The position numbers were made by a program, and so were the translations under genes. Below, in pieces: positions 7,818-17,052 of a DNA stretch of 40,167 nucleotides (the first letter of the stretch is position 1; each line of letters begins with the position of its first letter). The stretch is from an uncultured Ruminiclostridium sp. Lineage in GTDB: Bacteria; Bacillota; Clostridia; Oscillospirales; Ruminococcaceae. The notes below the pieces were generated by a model. That model was given only the letters and a program-made list of their open reading frames with translations, made no database searches and was not told where the DNA came from. The stretch is taken from contig CAJUFF010000005.1 in the NCBI GenBank assembly GCA_910585505.1, positions 1 through 40,167 of the forward strand, given 5' to 3'.

Positions 7818-8996
7818 TTATGTGTTCTGCGGCTGCGGGGAGGATTTTTTATCCTCGGATACGCGGGCGGTCAGCTTTTTCCTCTGCCGCACCATTTGAC
7901 CGCGTCTGTCCGGCACCGCCGAGTTAAAGACGGGCTTTATTCCTCTTGCGGCAAACATTTCGGTAAGCACCAGAGCAACCGCGCTGTACATTTCGTGAGG
8001 GATTTCTGCGCCAAGCTTTACGTTCTCGTAAAGGCTGCGGGCAAGAGGTCTGTTTTCGGTTATGTAAACATTGTTTTCCTCCGCCACCTTTATTATCTTA
8101 AGAGCTAAGGCGTCCTGTCCTTTTGCCACGACTCTCGGCGCGCTAAAAGCGTCCTTGGACTCATATTTTAAGGCGACGGCATAATGGGTAGGGTTCCTTA
8201 CCACCACGTCGGCGGAGGGAACCTCCTGCATCATACGCCGCTGGGATATTTCACGCTGTTTTTGTTTTATTTTGCTTTTTATCTGAGGGTCTCCCTCGAT
8301 CTGCTTATACTCGTCCTTTACCTCCTGTTTTGACATTTTAAGTTTTTTCTCAAACTGCCACCACTGAAAAACAAAGTCTGCCGCGGCAACAAATGCCAAG
8401 ACAATAAAGATAAGCATTACTATATCGAAAACAGACTGCGCTATATAATGAATTGACTGTATCGGCTCCATATCAGGCATTTTCGCGAAATTCACCAGCC
8501 GAGACTGTACCTGAGTATAGGTTATAACTCCGATAATTGTCAGCTCTATTACACCTTTAACCACTCCCACTACCGCCTGAGCGGAGAAAAGTCTTTTCAC
8601 TCCTTGCAACGGGCTTAGACGGGAAAATTTGGGACGAAGAGCCTTTGTATTGAATAAGCCTCTGGTCTGAGCCAATACCGTGATTACAACCGCGCCCATT
8701 ACTATTGCCGCAATGGGACCTATTATGATAACGCCGTATTTTATTATTTCAAGCGCGTTACGCTGGATAAATTCTATGTTAAAGGTAAAATCGGAGCCTA
8801 TTGCGCTCAAGTAGGAGGTCATGGCATTTCCCATTGTAGAAAGCATATGCTGCCCCAATATCTTAAGCCCCACAAAAGTTGCCACTACCGAAACGGCTAA
8901 CATTACTTCGTTGCTTTGAAGGACCATTCCTTCCTTTTCTCGCATATCGCGGCGTTTTTTCGGGGTGGCTTTTTCGGTTTTTTCTTCGCCCGCCAC
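7818..8996 (-). CDS. flhB: Flagellar export switch protein FlhB
   Basis: The product has the N-terminal signature EKTEKATPKKRRDMREKE, four membrane segments, and the cytoplasmic domain with the autocleavage site N268-P-T-H. Self-cleavage there switches export from rod/hook to filament substrates. I place the start at the GTG at 8996: two earlier in-frame GTG codons (9005, 9002) overlap or nearly touch the AAAGGAG ribosome site, while this one is 8 nt from it. That gives 392 residues, longer than the usual 355-380 because of a basic, Pro/Ser-rich tail. It follows fliR after a 252-bp gap. Confidence 0.95.
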   Translation of the reverse strand: MAGEEKTEKATPKKRRDMREKEGMVLQSNEVMLAVSVVATFVGLKILGQHMLSTMGNAMTSYLSAIGSDFTFNIEFIQRNALEIIKYGVIIIGPIAAIVMGAVVITVLAQTRGLFNTKALRPKFSRLSPLQGVKRLFSAQAVVGVVKGVIELTIIGVITYTQVQSRLVNFAKMPDMEPIQSIHYIAQSVFDIVMLIFIVLAFVAAADFVFQWWQFEKKLKMSKQEVKDEYKQIEGDPQIKSKIKQKQREISQRRMMQEVPSADVVVRNPTHYAVALKYESKDAFSAPRVVAKGQDALALKIIKVAEENNVYITENRPLARSLYENVKLGAEIPHEMYSAVALVLTEMFAARGIKPVFNSAVPDRRGQMVRQRKKLTARVSEDKKSSPQPQNT

Positions 8997-9121
8997 ATTC
9001 ACCACTCCTTTATGGCGCTAAACAAAAAATCAAAGAAATAAATCGGCAAAGCCGCATTGCCTTTTCCCTCCGCAAAAGGGAAGCGAAAAAGACAGATTAT
9101 TTATTTTACAGGTTTTATGTA

Positions 9122-9143
9122 AATTACAGCGTTAACTGTAATT
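9122..9143. other. Hairpin in the fliR-flhB gap
   Basis: AATTACAG (9122-9129) and CTGTAATT (9136-9143) form a perfect 8-bp stem with a 6-nt loop in the 252-bp gap between fliR and flhB. The minus-strand tail has no good T run, so termination is doubtful. A weak promoter-like pair (TTTACA, 16 nt, AATAAT on the minus strand) overlaps and follows it. I see no gene in this gap. Confidence 0.35.
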
Positions 9144-9248
9144 ATAAGCTTTTTTTAAGTAATTCCGGTGATAATTTAAGATTTTTTTGCTAAAACGTAC
9201 ACGCGCGGAAATCACAGGACAGTACTCCTAAAAAAGGGAGAACAAAAT

Positions 9249-10043
9249 CTAACTTCCGATCATTCCAACCGCGCTGTTAAGGTTGGAAAACAATATATCC
9301 AGCAGCATTTCCAGAAAATCCGACATCGGTCTGGCAACTGCGATCAGCACAAACATTCCCACAACTATCTTAAGCTGGATATTTACAACGAATATTTGAA
9401 CGGTTGGCACTGCTTTCATCATTACTCCTATAATAAACTCCGTTACAAGCTCCGACGCGATTATCGGCATCGCAAACTTTACCGCTAATATCAGAACATT
9501 TCCCAAATAGTTTACTATAAAAGAGACCAGATTCAGCGTATCAATATCAAAGCTGTAATTAAACGGCAGGGTGTCGTAAGAGGTTATGAAAAGCTCGATA
9601 TACTTAAGATGACCGCCTATCAGAAAGAAATAAAGTATAAACATATAGTAGAACAGATTCGCAAACAAGGGCATCTGTATTCCCGTCATGGGATCCATCG
9701 CCTTTGCCATACCAAATCCGATCTGCGTATCCATAAGCTCGCCGGCGTAAATGATTACCGTCATTATAAGGTTGGTTATAAAGCCCAGAACAAGCCCCAC
9801 CGCCAATTCCTTAAGCAGAACCATGAAAAAACCCGGTATGCCGTTAAATGTAAAAAGCATACCTTCTCCGCCAACATACCCAGCCGTCACTATGGCAAAA
9901 GCCAAAGTAGCTCCGACTTTTATCCGCATCGGTACGTTCTGTCTTGAAAATATCGGATTAAAGGTGAATATACCCGATATGCGGGCTATCACCAGAAGGT
10001 ATCCCACAAAGTTATTCACAATTAAATCCAGTATTGTGTCCAA
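9249..10043 (-). CDS. fliR: Flagellar export gate protein FliR
   Basis: A 264-residue protein made almost wholly of hydrophobic segments (about six) with the FliR/SpaR-like sequence around ARISGIFTFNPIFSRQNVP and MDTQIGFGMAKAMDP. With FliP5 and FliQ4 it forms the helical export channel in the membrane. It starts with TTG, preceded by AAGAGG at about 9 nt. Order fliP-fliQ-fliR-flhB-flhA is the standard one. Length is normal. Confidence 0.95.
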   Translation of the reverse strand: MDTILDLIVNNFVGYLLVIARISGIFTFNPIFSRQNVPMRIKVGATLAFAIVTAGYVGGEGMLFTFNGIPGFFMVLLKELAVGLVLGFITNLIMTVIIYAGELMDTQIGFGMAKAMDPMTGIQMPLFANLFYYMFILYFFLIGGHLKYIELFITSYDTLPFNYSFDIDTLNLVSFIVNYLGNVLILAVKFAMPIIASELVTEFIIGVMMKAVPTVQIFVVNIQLKIVVGMFVLIAVARPMSDFLEMLLDILFSNLNSAVGMIGS

Positions 10044-10131
10044 TGTTTTATACCTCTTTTTAACAATCCGGTATTCGGCAGTCGGCTATGTCACGGATTT
10101 AAAGCTTCATAAGCGCTCTCGAATGGAAGGT

Positions 10132-10404
10132 CTATGACAGCGGCGTCGACGACATCAGCCTAAATATATTATCGGTAAAGTCAAGCAGCGAATTCAACAT
10201 CCACGGCCCCAAAGCAAGCAGAGTAAGCGCGACAGCTATTACTTTCGGCGCAAAGGTCAGAGTCTGCTCGTGAACCTGCGTCGCCGCCTGTAAGATAGCG
10301 ATTATCAGACCCACCAACATTCCCACCAACAAAAGCGGCACGCCCAACTTAAAGGCAAGCCATACCGCTTCGTTGAAAATCTGCATTACAAGCTCCTGAC
10401 TCAT
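10132..10404 (-). CDS. fliQ: Flagellar export gate protein FliQ
   Basis: A 90-residue protein with two membrane segments (about residues 15-40 and 52-75) separated by the conserved QAATQVHEQTLTF loop, which identifies FliQ. It is a subunit of the FliPQR channel. ATG start with AAAGGA nearby, between fliP and fliR. Length is the family norm. Confidence 0.96.
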   Translation of the reverse strand: MSQELVMQIFNEAVWLAFKLGVPLLLVGMLVGLIIAILQAATQVHEQTLTFAPKVIAVALTLLALGPWMLNSLLDFTDNIFRLMSSTPLS

Positions 10405-10452
10405 AAAACGTCCTTTCCTTGGTTATCGGAAAATTCCGACCTAATAAAGCAG

Positions 10453-11400
10453 CTACAAATTAAAGGAGGTAATCAATGTGCCTATCAGCATCTGCCAGCC
10501 GTCCACAAGAACAAACAGCAATATCTTGAACGGTAATGAAATCATCGCGGGAGGCAGCATCATCATACCCATTGACATAAGAGTGGACGACACCACCAAA
10601 TCTATGATAAGAAACGGAATAAACAACATAAATCCCATCTGGAAAGCTCTCGTCAGCTCGCTCACTATAAAGGCGGGAACTACCACCTGAAAGCCCAATT
10701 GATCCTGATAATTCTGTAAATTTATCTCGTCTATGTTAACCGCCTGCGGGTTATCGGTTCCCACGGATTCCTCGGAATATATGGTAATATCCTGTATTTC
10801 GAGGAAAAACCTCATATTGCTGTTGGTTGTTTGCTTCAGCATAAAGTCCTTCAGAGGACGCCCCGCTCGATCAAGCGCTTCTACGGTGTCTATCTCGCCG
10901 TTGGCATAAGGCACGTACGCTTCCTCGTTTATCTCGGCAAGCACGGGCCACATAATAAATATGGTCAGAAAGAGGGCTATACCCGTAAGTATCATATTCG
11001 GCGGGGTAGTCTGCGTCTGCATCGCGTTTCTGAGAAAGCTGAGCACGATTATAATGCGCGTAAAGCTTGTGAGCATTATAAGCAGCGACGGCGCCAGAGA
11101 TAAAAAAGTTATCAGAAGAAAAACCTGTATCGGTTCGGAAGCGTCCATACCTATGAGATCGTACAGCGCGGAGTGGTCGCCGTTATAAGTAACGTCGTCC
11201 GGATCAATACTTCCGCCGCCTGCCGTATCTCCGCCTGCTTCCACCGGCGCGGTTTCTCCGCCGACATTGTTTGCCGCCGAAACGCTTATTGACATTACAC
11301 AGCAGCCTATTACCAAAGCCAAAGAGACTCCCAAGGAAACAAAGAACTTTACAAAGAGCTTTTTATTCTGTTGTACCGCTTTTTTTAAAAGCAACTTCAT
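10453..11400 (-). CDS. fliP: Flagellar export gate protein FliP
   Basis: FliP is recognised by DPSEPIQVF-like and FTRIIIVLSFLRNA and TTPPNMILTGIALFLT segments and four C-terminal membrane helices. I choose the ATG at 11400 (MKLLLKKAVQQNKK), which gives 315 residues and a cleavable signal peptide ending near VSAANN, and has AAAGGA about 12 nt upstream. A TTG at 11472, overlapping the fliO stop as TTGA, would add 24 charged residues ahead of the signal but has no ribosome site. A Gly/Pro/Asp-rich linker follows the signal. The protein forms the core of the export channel. Confidence 0.93.
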   Translation of the reverse strand: MKLLLKKAVQQNKKLFVKFFVSLGVSLALVIGCCVMSISVSAANNVGGETAPVEAGGDTAGGGSIDPDDVTYNGDHSALYDLIGMDASEPIQVFLLITFLSLAPSLLIMLTSFTRIIIVLSFLRNAMQTQTTPPNMILTGIALFLTIFIMWPVLAEINEEAYVPYANGEIDTVEALDRAGRPLKDFMLKQTTNSNMRFFLEIQDITIYSEESVGTDNPQAVNIDEINLQNYQDQLGFQVVVPAFIVSELTRAFQMGFMLFIPFLIIDLVVSSTLMSMGMMMLPPAMISLPFKILLFVLVDGWQMLIGTLITSFNL

Positions 11401-11468
11401 ACCAAGCCCGATTCCTTTCTTTGTTTCTTTTTTCCGTAAGCTTTCTTCCAAGCCTTTTCCATATGGAG

Positions 11469-11903
11469 TCAATGACGTACTTCATCCGAATCCGCTTCGT
11501 TGTCTTCCTCGGCTGCGCCGTTTTTACCGCCGTCGCAACCAACGCTTTCGCCGTTTTCGTTTTCGGAAGCTTCACCGCTTTTTTTGGAAAACACCGAATA
11601 AAGCACGGATTTGAAATCCTGAGGGTTATTTTCCGAAAGGGACGACAGATAGTCCTCTTCTGTCTGATCCAGATCGCACAGCTTTTCCACCCTCTGGGGC
11701 GTGACGCCTATAAGCATAAGCTTTCCCGCGGCGCTCACCACAAGGAGCATACCGTCTTTGCCCAGACTTACCCTGTCAAGAACGCGAAGTCTGCTTCCCG
11801 ATCCCACACTGACTCTTTTATTCAGCTTTTTCAAAGCGTAAAACAAAAGAAAGATGAGTCCGATAACACCTAAAAACGATAAAAGCCATGTTATCCAATC
11901 CAA
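11469..11903 (-). CDS. fliO: Flagellar export assembly protein FliO
   Basis: A short membrane protein with one hydrophobic segment (about residues 3-24), then a basic stretch and a cytoplasmic beta-rich part containing LRVLDRVSLGKDGMLLVV and GVTPQRVEKL, typical of FliO/FliZ. FliO is an accessory factor for assembling the FliP ring. I place the start at TTG 11903: it has GGAG at a 7-nt spacing and lies just before the membrane helix. The ATG at 11960 has no ribosome site and lies upstream of the expected transcription start of the promoter at 11963-11990. The C-terminal tail is Glu/Asp-rich. Confidence 0.85.
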   Translation of the reverse strand: MDWITWLLSFLGVIGLIFLLFYALKKLNKRVSVGSGSRLRVLDRVSLGKDGMLLVVSAAGKLMLIGVTPQRVEKLCDLDQTEEDYLSSLSENNPQDFKSVLYSVFSKKSGEASENENGESVGCDGGKNGAAEEDNEADSDEVRH

Positions 11904-11962
11904 AGCGTGTCTCCTTCTCCTTCGGGTTATTTTGAGCTTTTGCCTTATTTCAATCGTCATTC

Positions 11963-11990
11963 AGTATATATGAATTACGATTAGTGTCAA
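11963..11990 (-). promoter_or_regulatory. Sigma-A-type promoter for fliO-fliP-fliQ-fliR
   Basis: On the minus strand TTGACA (11985-11990) is followed after 16 nt by TATACT (11963-11968). Transcription would begin near 11956, about 50 nt before the fliO TTG start. A hairpin that may end the cheY transcript lies just upstream in transcription direction, which fits an independent unit. Confidence 0.7.
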
Positions 11991-12039
11991 ACCGGCTTTT
12001 TTAGCTTACCCAGAAATTAAGCGCATAAACGGAAATAAA

Positions 12040-12060
12040 GCAAAGGTATTTTTCCTTTGC
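12040..12060 (-). terminator. Possible terminator after cheY
   Basis: GCAAAGG and CCTTTGC form a 7-bp stem with a 7-nt loop. On the minus strand it is followed by TTTATTT. It lies about 80 bp after the cheY stop and before the fliO promoter. The stem is short and not very GC-rich, so partial read-through is likely. Confidence 0.4.
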
Positions 12061-12137
12061 CTGAATTTCCATTGATGTCTTTTTCACACTGTTCTGCGTT
12101 TGCACTGCGGCCGATATTGAAAACAGCATATGTAAGC

Positions 12138-12500
12138 TCAGCCTAAAACCTTGGAAACGGTCTGAATGATACGGTCAGCCTTAAAAGGCTTAACAATAAA
12201 GTCAAGAGCGCCTAATCTGATAGCTTCAACTACCATAGCTTCCTGACCCATGGCGCTGCACATAACCACCTTGGCTCCGGGATCCTTTCCCTTGATTTCC
12301 TGAAGCGCCTCAATACCGGTCTTATTGGGCATGGTAATATCCATAATTACAAGATCGGGCTTTTCCGCCGCGTAAGTATCCACCGCCTGTGCGCCGTCGG
12401 CCGCTTCAATAATATTTGTATAGCCGTTTTTGGTAAGTGCGTCCTTGATAAGCATTCTCATAAAAGCAGCGTCATCAACCAGCATAATCTTTTTGTCCAT
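12138..12500 (-). CDS. cheY: Chemotaxis response regulator CheY
   Basis: A 120-residue single-domain receiver. The acidic pocket D9/D10, phosphorylated D54, switch Ser82 and Lys104 are all present, with the SAMGQEAMV segment typical of Bacillota CheY. Phosphorylated CheY binds the FliM/FliY switch and changes motor rotation. The gene lies between fliY and fliO as in Bacillus and Clostridium. The ATG has AAGGAAGG about 13 nt upstream. The kinase gene cheA is not in the window. Confidence 0.95.
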   Translation of the reverse strand: MDKKIMLVDDAAFMRMLIKDALTKNGYTNIIEAADGAQAVDTYAAEKPDLVIMDITMPNKTGIEALQEIKGKDPGAKVVMCSAMGQEAMVVEAIRLGALDFIVKPFKADRIIQTVSKVLG

Positions 12501-12589
12501 GTTAAAATACCATTCCTTCCTTTTAGGGAGTTTTTAATTGATTGAAATTGAAATGTAAAAAATCCGATTTATTGCTTTTATTTCAACCC

Positions 12590-13765
12590 TTAGTCCTTGC
12601 CGAGGGTATCCATTAATTTAGATTTAATGATTTCGGTAATTCTCACCGCAAAGTTATCATCAATTACCACCACGTCACCCTTGGCGATAAGATTTCCGTT
12701 TACCACTATGTCAACGGGTGCACCTGCCTGACGTTCAAGTTCGATAATGGAACCCTGAGCAAATTCAAGTATATCTCTTACCTTTCGCCTTGCGCTGCCT
12801 ATTTCAACGGAAATTTGCAGCGGTACGTCCATGAGTAGATTAAGATTATCCTTTTGTTCACCCGTAAGCTTTACCGAAGGCTCGTCAAAACTCTGAAACT
12901 GAGCGTTCTGTACGTTAATGGGCGCTCCCTGCGGCATGGGATAACCGTAACCGCCCTGCGGAGGCATCGGATAGGGAGGATAAGGATATGGCATCTGCGC
13001 ACCATAGCCCGGAATCTGTCCCATAGCAGCCGGATCTGCGGCAGGCATACCCGCGGTAGGAGCGGTTTGAGGTGCGGGAGCAGCTTGTGCCGGTGCAGGT
13101 GCAGCCGCAGGGGCGGGAGCCGGAGCAGGCTCAGGCGCGGGAGCAGCTTCATCCATGGGGCCGGCATCCTCCCCCATCATCTTCGCCGTAATGGTTTTTG
13201 CAAGATCAATGCTCATTACGGAAGCAAATTCCGATTTTATAACGCCGTCGATTTCCAAATCGAAGTTTACGGCGACCACTTGGTCGTCAGGTTCAAACTC
13301 GGTAACGTCAAGATTGCTGCTTACCTCGTCCATTATTATCGCCTGAGGCGTAGAAATATCAATAGTAAAGCCCAAAAAGTTGGAAAGCGCTGTGGCGCTG
13401 GCACCCATCATCTGGTTCATTACCTCGGATACCGCGCTTATGTTGAGTTCGTCAAACTCAAAATCGGGGGAAACCTCCAACGGCTGTCCCATAAGCTGAT
13501 TCAGAATGAGCTGAACGTCATCCTGCTTCCAAACCATTATGTTCGCGCCGCTTAAACCTTTTACGTACTGTATTTTAATGCAGACAGCAGGCTCAAGCTT
13601 ATGATATTCCATTTCCCTGGCGGTTTTGACCTCTACCCTCGGAGTGGTAATCCAAACCTTTGCGCTAAGCATTTCGGACACCGCAGTAGCGGCACTGCCC
13701 ATACTTATGTTGAGTATTTCGCCTATGGCGTCCTTATGCAGATCTGTAAATTCAACATTTGACAT
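12590..13765 (-). CDS. fliY: Flagellar motor switch phosphatase FliY (CheC-FliN fusion)
   Basis: The 391-residue protein has an N-terminal CheC-like domain (about 1-200), a low-complexity Pro/Ala linker with PYPYPPYPMPP (about 205-295), and a C-terminal FliN/SpoA domain (LLMDVPLQISVEIGSARRKV onward). Both phosphatase motifs are intact: D12/E16/N19/P42 and a second S-x3-E-x2-N-x22-P. FliY is part of the C-ring and removes phosphate from CheY-P at the motor. It starts 3 bp after the fliM stop, with GAGG inside the fliM end, so translation is coupled. Confidence 0.95.
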   Translation of the reverse strand: MSNVEFTDLHKDAIGEILNISMGSAATAVSEMLSAKVWITTPRVEVKTAREMEYHKLEPAVCIKIQYVKGLSGANIMVWKQDDVQLILNQLMGQPLEVSPDFEFDELNISAVSEVMNQMMGASATALSNFLGFTIDISTPQAIIMDEVSSNLDVTEFEPDDQVVAVNFDLEIDGVIKSEFASVMSIDLAKTITAKMMGEDAGPMDEAAPAPEPAPAPAPAAAPAPAQAAPAPQTAPTAGMPAADPAAMGQIPGYGAQMPYPYPPYPMPPQGGYGYPMPQGAPINVQNAQFQSFDEPSVKLTGEQKDNLNLLMDVPLQISVEIGSARRKVRDILEFAQGSIIELERQAGAPVDIVVNGNLIAKGDVVVIDDNFAVRITEIIKSKLMDTLGKD

Positions 13766-13768
13766 ACG

Positions 13769-14770
13769 CTAAACCTCAATTCTTCTATATACATTTTCGA
13801 TTTTAACGGCCTTTTTGTTGTTGAGTACACCCAACTTTCCGTCAAACCAGGTGGCGTCGCCTACGCGAAGCACAACATTTCCGTTTATATTTTTATCCAG
13901 CGGAATTATATCGTTAACCTGTAAGTGCAAAACGTCCGACATCTGAAGCTGTGTTTCGCTGAGCACCGCCGTAAGGGTAAGCGAGGTCTGATTCAGCGTG
14001 TTCATTATGGTTTCTTTGCGTTCTATTTCACGGCTGAGATCGGTGTTCTTTCTCGCTATTTTGTTGCTTTTGGTTACAAACTTCTGCATTATTTCGTCAA
14101 GGTTCAGCGCGGGAATACAAACCGAAATAATGGATTTGTTGTCATTTACCGTAGCTTCCAGAGCCACGATTATCATTGTTTCGTCATAGCCAACGGTGGA
14201 AATAACACGGGAATTGGTCTCAAGGGTAGTTACAACAGGCTCAATATTCAGGTAATTTTTCCACGGCTCCTTAAGGAACTTGGCCATATCGTTTACCACC
14301 TTTGACATAACGCTGGTTTCAAGCTCAGTGAAATCACGGTCAAGCTCGATACTTGTGCCGGAACCGCCCAACAGACGGTCAATCAAAGTATAAGTAAGCG
14401 AGTTTGAAAGCTGCAATATGGTAGTAAATTCTTCAATGTTCTTTTCTTCAATGCCTAAATCCAACAGACCCATTATTACGTAATCCGGAAGGGCGTTATT
14501 GTATTCAAAATACCTTTGTTCCTCTATCGAAATCAACGTTACCTTACAGTACAGACGCAGGAGTCCCGTAAGGTATGAGGACAAAAGCCTGGCGTAGCTT
14601 TCGAAAATAGTTTCAATGCTGCGCACTTTTTCTTTGGTAAACTTTTTAGGAGAACGAAAGTCATATTCCTTTATATTCTGGTCGGGTTCTTCGGATCTTT
14701 GAATTACTTCTCCCGAAAGAGCTTGATTTAGTAAGGCGTCTATTTGTTCCTGCGTTAAGGTATCCGCCAA
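13769..14770 (-). CDS. fliM: Flagellar motor switch protein FliM
   Basis: The 333-residue protein begins with the short CheY-P-binding peptide region (LTQEQIDALLNQAL), then the middle domain, which has the GGSG loop (RLLGGSGTS), and a C-terminal SpoA domain (LHLQVNDIIPLDKNINGNVVLRVG). It forms the C-ring between FliG and FliY. It starts with TTG, with AAGGGGAG at a 7-nt spacing. About 180 bp without genes separate it from motB; that gap holds a TTCCCC/GGGGAA hairpin in the fliM leader but no obvious promoter. Confidence 0.95.
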   Translation of the reverse strand: MADTLTQEQIDALLNQALSGEVIQRSEEPDQNIKEYDFRSPKKFTKEKVRSIETIFESYARLLSSYLTGLLRLYCKVTLISIEEQRYFEYNNALPDYVIMGLLDLGIEEKNIEEFTTILQLSNSLTYTLIDRLLGGSGTSIELDRDFTELETSVMSKVVNDMAKFLKEPWKNYLNIEPVVTTLETNSRVISTVGYDETMIIVALEATVNDNKSIISVCIPALNLDEIMQKFVTKSNKIARKNTDLSREIERKETIMNTLNQTSLTLTAVLSETQLQMSDVLHLQVNDIIPLDKNINGNVVLRVGDATWFDGKLGVLNNKKAVKIENVYRRIEV

Positions 14771-14951
14771 AACTATCTCCCCTTTCGTAACTTTATTTTC
14801 TTCCCCTTACCTTCGGGGAAACAGACCGCATTCAGCAGCTTTTCCACACCCTTGAAACATGATGGAAAATAAAACCGCCTAAATGCCTCGGTTATTTAAC
14901 GCTGCACATTTTTCTGTCGATGAAAGATTTCATAAACCAAATACCGCCGTC

Positions 14952-16037
14952 TTACTCGGTTTCTTCCGTTCCCGCCTCTTCGGGAGGGGCTTCTGTGGGC
15001 TGAGTATTTTCATACGCTTCGGTGATGATATTGCCCTCCTCGTCTACCGGGTGGATAATATCATCCGGAATTCCGTTAACAGCTCCGGGAATGCCGGGAC
15101 CGCTTTCATTGCCGAGAACGTTGCCTTCCGAGTCAATATTTGTATTATATTTGGTTTCAAGATTGTCTATGATCTGCTGTATAGCATCCTTGCTGTCGGG
15201 GTTGGCGTCTCCGCCCGACTGGCTGATACCGTAGTCATATTTGAGAATATCCTTGATAACGGCATTGCTGTGACTGTTATTGTTATTCCTGATAATGACC
15301 AATTCAACGCGTCTGTTTTTCGCCTGTCCCTCGGCAGTGCTGTTATCGGCTATTGGTGTGTATTGCGCATAGCCTTCCGCCTTAAATTTTTCTGAATCCA
15401 CCGTACGGCGGTATTCCATAAAGTTAAGAACGGCACAGGCTCTCGCCGATGACAAAATCCAGTCGTTTACTTCGGAAGGCCCCGTTATCGCAGCGGTATG
15501 TCCTCCTATGTTGACTTTGGCAATATAATCGTTTAACGCCTTAAGTCCGGGAATGAACATTCCCACGGCTTTCCTGCCCTCGTTGGTAAGTTCCGCGCTG
15601 TTCGGAGCGAATAGCACGGAATCGCTGAAACGAATGGTAATGCTGCCGCTGGAGCTTACGGAAACGCTAATCTGATCGTCGGTAAATTCGCTGTTGGCTA
15701 TCTGACCGCTTACCCATCCGGCCAATTCGTTAAAACTCGTGGGCATATCGCTGTTGGTGATATCGTGATCCTTTTCCCCCACTCCGGGAGGCTCCAGGCT
15801 ATTTCCATCGTCGTCTACGTCATCATTAACAAGCTTTGGATCATCTGCCTGAACAAAAGGGTTTATATAGGAGCCTGACGAGGTAAAACTCTGAAATATG
15901 TACTGCCATTTTACCGGATCGGGGGTAGATGTAGCGTAAAGCAGTACGAAAAAACACATCAGAAGAGTAACCATGTCCGAATACGTGTTCATCCACGCAT
16001 TGGGGTCTATCTTAGGTCGTTCTTTCTTTTTCGCCAT
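14952..16037 (-). CDS. motB: Motor stator protein MotB
   Basis: A 361-residue protein with a short basic N-terminus, one membrane helix with the proton-binding aspartate in TYSDMVTLLMCFFVLLYA (D21), a plug/linker region, and a C-terminal OmpA-like peptidoglycan-binding domain (IRFSDSVLFAPNSAELTNEG ... GHTAA ... NRRVELVI). The tail after the OmpA domain is long and rich in Glu, Pro and Thr. With MotA it forms the stator ion channel fixed to the wall. The D-only channel helix suggests H+ but does not prove it. It has its own promoter in the 232-bp gap after motA. Confidence 0.95.
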   Translation of the reverse strand: MAKKKERPKIDPNAWMNTYSDMVTLLMCFFVLLYATSTPDPVKWQYIFQSFTSSGSYINPFVQADDPKLVNDDVDDDGNSLEPPGVGEKDHDITNSDMPTSFNELAGWVSGQIANSEFTDDQISVSVSSSGSITIRFSDSVLFAPNSAELTNEGRKAVGMFIPGLKALNDYIAKVNIGGHTAAITGPSEVNDWILSSARACAVLNFMEYRRTVDSEKFKAEGYAQYTPIADNSTAEGQAKNRRVELVIIRNNNNSHSNAVIKDILKYDYGISQSGGDANPDSKDAIQQIIDNLETKYNTNIDSEGNVLGNESGPGIPGAVNGIPDDIIHPVDEEGNIITEAYENTQPTEAPPEEAGTEETE

Positions 16038-16068
16038 ACATATACCCCCTTATTTTTTGTCGCATTAT

Positions 16069-16097
16069 AGTATACCATAAATTTCGCTATGTTGCAA
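16069..16097 (-). promoter_or_regulatory. Sigma-A-type promoter for motB
   Basis: On the minus strand TTGCAA (16092-16097) and TATACT (16069-16074) are 17 nt apart. The start would be near 16062, giving a 25-nt leader with AAGGGGG before the motB ATG. The gap to motA is otherwise AT-rich without a gene. Confidence 0.65.
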
Positions 16098-16269
16098 CCC
16101 GAAATTTTTCCTTTTAATATGATTCGGCTAAAAATTGCCGTGAAATACGCTTTTTTTGCCTTGAAATATTTTAAAAAAATTTTTTTGTCTTTCAAATCGT
16201 AACAGGTAAAATTTTTCCCGTCCGAGCGGATTTTCGGAAACTAATTTATAACTGAACACAAAAAAGATT

Positions 16270-17052
16270 TTATTCCGCCTCCGACTTTTCGCCTTTACCC
16301 TTTAGATCCTTATCTGCAAGCATGAACTCAAGCTTTTCTCTTATAAGTGCGGGGTTTGAACCTGCCGCAATAGCCATTGAACCCTGACAGATTATCTGCA
16401 TACACAGTATTTCCTGTTGGTCTGCATTTTGAAGAGCACTGGCAAGAGGCCCGAAAATAACGTTTGCCAAAAGGGAACCGTAGAATGTGGTAACCAACGC
16501 AGTAGCCATCGACGCGCCCAAGCCGGACGAGTCATCACCCATTACCTTGAGCATGTTTATAAGTCCAACAAGCGTGCCGATCATACCGAAAGCGGGACCC
16601 AAAGCTACACCCTTTTCAAAGAAGGCTATGTTGCCCGCGTGGCGATCTGCCGTAAAGTCTATTGCTTCCTCCAGCATCTCACGTATTTTTTCGGAGTCAT
16701 TGGCGTCTACAAGCAGCAAAAGACTTTTCTTCATGAACGGATCCTTCGCCTTATTGGCGCTGTCTTCCAGAGTAAGTATACCTTGACTTCTCGCTACTCT
16801 CGCGTATTCGACGATCTCGTCTATGTACTTTTGAGGATTGTATTTCGGCGGTAAAAAACAAATTTTAAAAAGCTTGGGCAATGCCGCCAGCGTTGACATG
16901 GGGAAACTGGCGACAAGTCCGCCGAGGGTACCGCCCACGGTGATGAATATAGAAGCGGGGTCAATAAAGCTTGATATTTCACCGCCGTTCATTATGCCGA
17001 AAAATGTAAGACCGAAGGCCAAAACCCAGCCTATGATAATCGTAATATTCAA
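16270..17052 (-). CDS. motA: Motor stator protein MotA
   Basis: A 260-residue four-helix membrane protein with the MotA/PomA signature GPAFGMIGTLVGLINMLKVM and a cytoplasmic loop containing EYARVARSQGILTLEDSA, where charged residues contact FliG. It begins with TTG, 7 nt after GGAGGG. It lies between flbD and motB as in many Clostridia. The 187-bp gap to flbD contains a GGCGC-TAA-GCGCC hairpin with T6 reading on the plus strand only. Confidence 0.95.
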   Translation of the reverse strand: MNITIIIGWVLAFGLTFFGIMNGGEISSFIDPASIFITVGGTLGGLVASFPMSTLAALPKLFKICFLPPKYNPQKYIDEIVEYARVARSQGILTLEDSANKAKDPFMKKSLLLLVDANDSEKIREMLEEAIDFTADRHAGNIAFFEKGVALGPAFGMIGTLVGLINMLKVMGDDSSGLGASMATALVTTFYGSLLANVIFGPLASALQNADQQEILCMQIICQGSMAIAAGSNPALIREKLEFMLADKDLKGKGEKSEAE

